Shown here one piece after another: positions 60,191 to 64,000 of a stretch of 64,000 nucleotides of DNA. The stretch covers positions 1 through 64,000 of the forward strand of contig JBGSYN010000148.1 of assembly GCA_041750975.1 (NCBI GenBank). The letters are read 5' to 3'. The notes beneath the pieces were generated by a model. The model was given only the letters and a program-made list of their open reading frames with translations. It was not told the DNA's origin and searched no databases. The position numbers and the translations under genes were made by a program. Position 1 is the stretch's first letter. Every line of letters starts with the position of its first letter. The stretch comes from JBGSYN01 sp041750975 (GTDB taxonomy: Bacteria; Pseudomonadota; Alphaproteobacteria; Geminicoccales; Geminicoccaceae).

Positions 60191-60751
60191 CTAGCGATGG
60201 GCTCCGGGTGTCCAGAGGACGTCCCTGGCACCCTTGTCATTCGTATGGCGGGCGAGAACGAACAAAAGATCGGAAAGGCGGTTGAGATATTTGATCGCGG
60301 CGATGTTGACGGTTTCGCGGTCCGCCAGCTCGCAGACCAGACGCTCCGCGCGACGCATCACGGTCCGAGCCAGATGCAGGTTTGCCGATGCGGGCGAGCC
60401 GCCCGGTAGGACGAACGAGTTGAGTGGTTCGAGTTCCCCATTGATCGCGTCGATCTCCGCCTCGAGGCGGGCGACCTGCGCTTCGCTGACCCGCAGGCGC
60501 GCTTCCTCGCCCTCCCGTGCCGGACGGCAAAGGTCGGCTCCGAGGTCGAACAGGTCATTCTGGACCCGTTGGAGGATGTCATCCACATTGCCTTCGGTGT
60601 GAAGGCGAGCGATGCCGATCGTCGCGTTGGCTTCGTCGACGGTGCCGTAGGCTTCGACACGCAAATGATATTTGGCGACCCGCCCGCCATCGCCGAGGGA
60701 GGTCAGTCCCTGATCGCCGCCGCGGGTATAGATTTTTGTCAGCGAAACCAT
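60191..60751 (-). CDS. Cob(I)alamin adenosyltransferase, PduO type
   Basis: A 186-residue enzyme that transfers adenosyl from ATP to cob(I)alamin, making coenzyme B12. The ATP-binding N-terminus TKIYTRGGDQGLTSLGDG (residues 5-22), VDEANATIGIAR, and NSFVLPGGSPASANLHLARTV-type wording (residues 120-140) are all present, with RRAERLVCELA and KYLNRLSDLLFVLAR closing the helix bundle. Start at ATG 60751, two bases after the HIG1 gene. Confidence 0.92.
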   Translation of the reverse strand: MVSLTKIYTRGGDQGLTSLGDGGRVAKYHLRVEAYGTVDEANATIGIARLHTEGNVDDILQRVQNDLFDLGADLCRPAREGEEARLRVSEAQVARLEAEIDAINGELEPLNSFVLPGGSPASANLHLARTVMRRAERLVCELADRETVNIAAIKYLNRLSDLLFVLARHTNDKGARDVLWTPGAHR

Positions 60752-60753
60752 AA

Positions 60754-60945
60754 TCAGCTCGACGCCATGAGCATCAACCAGACGATCAGAACGGCGCAAA
60801 GCTGCAAGCCTACTCTAGCCCGCATCAAGCGGGTGCCATATTTTCTATTGAATTCGCCACCGATGAAAAACCCTACCAAGCCCGTGGCAAGCACCACGGT
60901 GGTAGCGATCATGAAGAATATGAGAAGTACGGTCAAAAAGCTCAT
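60754..60945 (-). CDS. HIG1-domain twin-transmembrane protein
   Basis: A 63-residue protein with two helices (SFLTVLLIFFMIATTVVLATG and LCAVLIVWLMLMA) joined by a short basic loop with FNRKYGTRLMRARVGLQ. This is the hypoxia-induced-gene-1 fold, known in mitochondria for respiratory supercomplex factors and in alphaproteobacteria as a small partner of the cytochrome oxidase region. It lies two bases ahead of the adenosyltransferase gene, an order common in this class. Confidence 0.85.
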   Translation of the reverse strand: MSFLTVLLIFFMIATTVVLATGLVGFFIGGEFNRKYGTRLMRARVGLQLCAVLIVWLMLMASS

Positions 60946-61064
60946 TTGCGTTCCGGCTATCTCTTGGCGCGGGCGTTTGAATTCACGCTTTTATCATCGT
61001 TTACGCGCCCGTGACCAGAATGGTTCCCCTGCTCTGAACGGAACGAGGGGCAGGAAATAAGGAG

Positions 61065-62102
61065 ATGATCACCATTTACTCCGCGAGGCACCGGCTTCGC
61101 GATGCAAAGACCGAGCTTCACGAAGGTCGATTGGTTGCCCCCCTCGAATCGCCCAGGCGTGCCGAACTCATTCTGGAGCGTATCCGCGAGGTTGGACTTG
61201 GCCCGGTAGAGTCGCCCGAGGCGTTCGGCCTCGATCCGGTCCTGGCGGTTCACGACAACGACTATTTGAGGTTTCTCGAAACCTGTTGGCTGGACTGGGT
61301 CGCTGCAGGCAAGACGGGGGAAGCCGTTCCGGTTGTCTTTCCCGTGCGCCGGATGGTTCAGACAGTCCCGCGCGATATCGAAGGACGCCTTGGTTTTTTC
61401 GCCTTTGCCGCAGAAACCGCCATCACCGAAACAACCTTCGAGGCGGCCCTGATTGCCAAGGACGTGGCCCTTTCCGCGGCCAACCGCATTCTCGCTGGCG
61501 CTCCCGCTGCCTTCGCTCTCTGTCGCCCACCCGGGCATCATGCAGCACGCGATCTATTCGGCGGCTATTGCTTCTTGAATAATGCGGCGATCGCTGCCCA
61601 GTGGATGCGGGATCATGGTGCGCAGCGGGTCGCCGTGCTCGATGTCGACTTTCACCACGGTAACGGCACCCAGGACATCTTCGAAATGCGTCCGGACATC
61701 CTGTTCTTATCGATACATGGCGACCCGATGGACGCCTTTCCGCATTTCTCGGGCCACGCAGCTGAGAGCGGCAGCGGCCAAGGCCATGGCTATACGCGAA
61801 ACTACCCGCTGCCGCCGGGAACCGGCTTCCCGCTATGGCACGAGGTATTGCTTGAGGCGCTTGGAGCGATCGAGGATTTTCGCCCAGACACACTCGTCGT
61901 CTCGCTCGGGGTAGACACGTACGAGCACGACCCGATCAGCTTCTTCAGGCTGAAAGGCGCCGACTTTATCAGCTGCGGCAAAACTCTCGCCAAGCTGCGG
62001 CTGCCGACCCTTTTCGTGCTCGAAGGCGGCTATGCCGTCGAGGCCATCGGGGTCAATACGGTCAATGTGCTGGCAGGCTTCGAAGACGGCCGCGCTGTCT
62101 AG
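61065..62102 (+). CDS. Histone-deacetylase-fold amidohydrolase
   Basis: A 345-residue zinc deacetylase of the acetylpolyamine aminohydrolase group. Active-site blocks are all present: CRPPGHHAARDLFGGYCFLN near residue 150, VLDVDFHHGNGTQDIF with zinc Asp and His near residue 188, LGVDTYEHDP near 284, and LEGGY at the end. The polyamine group removes acetyl groups from acetylated amines. AAGGAG before the ATG. It overlaps the convergent BKACE gene by four bases. Confidence 0.92.
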   Translation: MITIYSARHRLRDAKTELHEGRLVAPLESPRRAELILERIREVGLGPVESPEAFGLDPVLAVHDNDYLRFLETCWLDWVAAGKTGEAVPVVFPVRRMVQTVPRDIEGRLGFFAFAAETAITETTFEAALIAKDVALSAANRILAGAPAAFALCRPPGHHAARDLFGGYCFLNNAAIAAQWMRDHGAQRVAVLDVDFHHGNGTQDIFEMRPDILFLSIHGDPMDAFPHFSGHAAESGSGQGHGYTRNYPLPPGTGFPLWHEVLLEALGAIEDFRPDTLVVSLGVDTYEHDPISFFRLKGADFISCGKTLAKLRLPTLFVLEGGYAVEAIGVNTVNVLAGFEDGRAV

Positions 62103-62815
62103 CTATCGAGGATCTGCCGAGCGGCGCTGACGATCGACCGATTGTCAGGTGCGGGTGAGCCATCAGGCAAGGTCAACCCGTCCTCAAGTCCAACGCGTGC
62201 CGAAATTCCGGCACGCTTGGCCACTTCCAGCAGCCGCCACACCGTGCCGTCGGCGCCGTGCAGCAGCACCGGCAGCTCGATACCGGCATTCTTCAGGGTC
62301 TCGATGATGCGCCCGGCTTCGGCAACGGCTTCATCCGGATCGGTCTCATTGATTTCCAGAAGGACGCGCAAGCATCGGCCCAGCTGCGGCATCCCGACAA
62401 AGCGCTTCGCGTCGTCATCGGTCCAAAGCCCTGCCTCGATGCCGATGCTCTTGCTCAAGAGAATGTCCATGGTCTGGGCGGAATCGGATTCGACGACATT
62501 GACGGAAGCGTAGTCGGGTAGATTGTCCCAGGATTTGATCAGCTCCAGCCGCTCCAAGCCCCGAGGCTGGATCCATTGTCCGGTACTGACCCCGACAGGC
62601 ATGCCAGGAACGCTGTTGCGGACCGCAGCAAGGCATTCGGAAATCGTTTCGCGCTCGAGCGTTTCGGCGCCATCCGTCGCCCTTGGATGGATATGAAGCT
62701 CGTCCGCGCCCGCCTCGCGAACCATGCGGGCGTCTGCAGCGAGTTCCTGCGGCGAGCAGGGAACCCTTGCGTGCTCGTCCTTGCTCCGCTTACCGTTCAA
62801 GCAGGCCTGCAGCAT
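62099..62815 (-). CDS. BKACE family (DUF849) enzyme
   Basis: A 238-residue TIM-barrel enzyme of the beta-keto acid cleavage family, which in known cases condenses a beta-keto acid with acetyl-CoA and splits it. The metal motif HxH is seen in ELHIHPRA near residue 40, the substrate-loop region GVSTGQWIQPR near residue 75, and EINETDPDEAV near 150. Shorter than the usual 270-300 residues, so it belongs to a compact subgroup and its substrate is not predictable. Only 14 bases separate it from the carbamoyltransferase gene upstream. Confidence 0.82.
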   Translation of the reverse strand: MLQACLNGKRSKDEHARVPCSPQELAADARMVREAGADELHIHPRATDGAETLERETISECLAAVRNSVPGMPVGVSTGQWIQPRGLERLELIKSWDNLPDYASVNVVESDSAQTMDILLSKSIGIEAGLWTDDDAKRFVGMPQLGRCLRVLLEINETDPDEAVAEAGRIIETLKNAGIELPVLLHGADGTVWRLLEVAKRAGISARVGLEDGLTLPDGSPAPDNRSIVSAARQILDS

Positions 62816-62829
62816 GGTCCTCGCGATAC

Positions 62830-64000
62830 CTAATCTAGATCGAAAGCGTCTTTATAATCGAGCTTCAGGCTTGGGTCCTGCCACTCTTTTTCAAGCCAGC
62901 AATTGCCGACGACGAGCCGGTCGATCTCTGAGCCCATGAAGCAGCGCCAGGCGTCGTTGGGCGAGCAGACGATCGGCTCGCCTCGGACATTGAAGCTGGT
63001 ATTGACGATCACCGGGCAGCCGGTCTTGGCCTTGAAGGCTGAGAGCAGCGCGTGATAGCGGGGATTGGTCTGCTCATGGACAGTTTGCACGCGCGCCGAG
63101 TAGTCGACATGGGTGACGGCGGGAATCTCGGAGCGGACGATATTGAGCTTGTCGATGCCGAAAAGCTTCTGTTCTTCTTTGGTCATTTGTCGCCGGCGGC
63201 TCTCTTTGACGTCCGCCACCAAAAGCATATAGGGGCTGTTATGGTCGATCTCGAACCATTCGGCGACATCGTCGCGCAGGACCGACGGCGCAAACGGCCG
63301 AAAACTCTCGCGATATTTCACCTTGAGGTTCAGGATCTTTTGCATCGTCGGTGAGCGCGCATCGCCGAGGATCGAACGGCCGCCGAGGGCGCGGGGTCCG
63401 AACTCCATTCGTCCCTGCATCCAGCCGATCGCCTTCTCATCGGCCATGGCCTGGGCGGTCCGGTCGATGATCTCGTCATCGGATAAGACCTCGAACTTTC
63501 CGCCGGCGGCTGTGAGCTGCCGTTCGATCTCGACCTGATCGAAGGCTGGCCCTAGATAGGCGCCCTTCATGTGATCGAGCAGATTACTGGACCCGTTGGT
63601 GCGCGGCTTCTGTTCGAACTGATGGTAGGCGGCGAGTGCTGCACCGAGTGCCCCGCCGGCATCGCCGGCCGCCGGCTGAATCCAGATATCCGAGAAGATG
63701 CCCTCGCGCAGGAGCTTGCCATTGGCGACGCAGTTGAGCGCCACGCCGCCCGCGAGGCAAAGGTTCTTCTGGCCGGTCTCCTTGGCGATCGAGCGCGCCA
63801 GCCGCAGCATCACCTCCTCGGTAACCACCTGGACCGACGCAGCCAGATCCATCTCACGCTGGGTCAAGAGTTTCTCCGCCTTGCGTGGCGGGCCGCCGAA
63901 CAGCTTGTCGAAGGCCTTGTTGGTCATGGTGAGGCCGGTGGCATAGCTGAAATATTGCTGATCCAGTTTGAAGGAGCCGTCCTCTTTGAGGTCGATCAGA
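62830..64000 (-). CDS. Carbamoyltransferase, partial (5' end beyond window)
   Basis: The C-terminal 390 codons of a NodU/CmcH-type O-carbamoyltransferase; the frame is open to the window edge (LIDLKEDGSFKLDQQYFSY stands before the first internal Met). Seen: LCLAGGVALNCVANGKLL, MEFGPRALGGRSILGDARSP, SFRPFAPSVLRDD, and VNTSFNVRGEPIVCSPNDA near the end, which belong to the Kae1-like and YrdC-type parts of the family. It transfers carbamoyl from carbamoyl phosphate to hydroxyl groups of sugars or natural products; the acceptor is unknown. Stop at 62830. Confidence 0.9.
   Translation of the reverse strand, partial: LIDLKEDGSFKLDQQYFSYATGLTMTNKAFDKLFGGPPRKAEKLLTQREMDLAASVQVVTEEVMLRLARSIAKETGQKNLCLAGGVALNCVANGKLLREGIFSDIWIQPAAGDAGGALGAALAAYHQFEQKPRTNGSSNLLDHMKGAYLGPAFDQVEIERQLTAAGGKFEVLSDDEIIDRTAQAMADEKAIGWMQGRMEFGPRALGGRSILGDARSPTMQKILNLKVKYRESFRPFAPSVLRDDVAEWFEIDHNSPYMLLVADVKESRRRQMTKEEQKLFGIDKLNIVRSEIPAVTHVDYSARVQTVHEQTNPRYHALLSAFKAKTGCPVIVNTSFNVRGEPIVCSPNDAWRCFMGSEIDRLVVGNCWLEKEWQDPSLKLDYKDAFDLD

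Overview
The window reads as chromosomal DNA of an alphaproteobacterium, probably from the Rhodospirillales or a neighbouring order. This rests on gene content and order seen together: a SAM-II riboswitch in front of metA, a suf operon headed by an Rrf2 regulator and closed by sufT, an EipB (DUF1849) protein, a HIG1-type small membrane protein beside a PduO-type adenosyltransferase, and a pyrB gene paired with a degenerate pyrC. Genes are tightly packed, many overlap by 1-17 bases, and nearly all are intact. I saw no insertion sequence, CRISPR array, prophage or clear intrinsic terminator.

Left part (1-18.5 kb): this is the more accessory half. An initiator tRNA is followed by a DUF6880 protein and by a basic 'NALKHG' protein with a repeat-rich tail. 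A minus-strand operon follows for sugar uptake: ATPase, Gfo/Idh/MocA oxidoreductase, binding protein, two permeases and a small membrane-anchored beta-sandwich protein. Next come a bacterial eRF1-like (baeRF) protein, a hexapeptide acyltransferase, a cupin, and a radical SAM enzyme with extra C-terminal cysteines. A five-gene overlapping minus-strand operon (12.4-18.2 kb) then joins two orphan PF04392 binding proteins to a Cache-HAMP-GAF histidine kinase, a stand-alone receiver and a receiver-cyclase fusion. It looks like one signalling machine and is the best candidate for an undescribed system here. It ends beside tRNA-Gln.

Middle part (18.5-49 kb): mostly housekeeping. It holds ispE with a SAM-hydrolase-type protein and a TPR protein; a uracil-DNA glycosylase, a lytic transglycosylase, moaB and a phosphoesterase; metA under a SAM-II riboswitch, with Glu111 predicting acetyl-CoA as donor; an aromatic amino acid block (chorismate mutase fusion, hisC-type aminotransferase, tyrA); ftsE-ftsX-plsC; and the suf cluster with a clear IscR-type palindrome in front of its regulator. 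After that come two sugar or cupin enzymes, pyrB and the inactive-looking pyrC, acetoacetate decarboxylase with 3-hydroxybutyrate dehydrogenase, and a DUF3422 protein.

Right part (48.5-64 kb): plsY, a methyltransferase, dprA, topA, rnr and rpmG, an envelope protein with two OmpA-like halves, a ROK sugar kinase, eipB, 3-hydroxybutyryl-CoA dehydrogenase under a perfect 15-bp palindrome, an ATP:cob(I)alamin adenosyltransferase with a HIG1 protein, a histone-deacetylase-fold amidohydrolase, a BKACE-type enzyme and a carbamoyltransferase cut by the window edge. The metabolic genes (adc, bdhA, hbd, BKACE) point to handling of acetoacetyl and 3-hydroxybutyryl units, as in polyhydroxybutyrate-storing bacteria.
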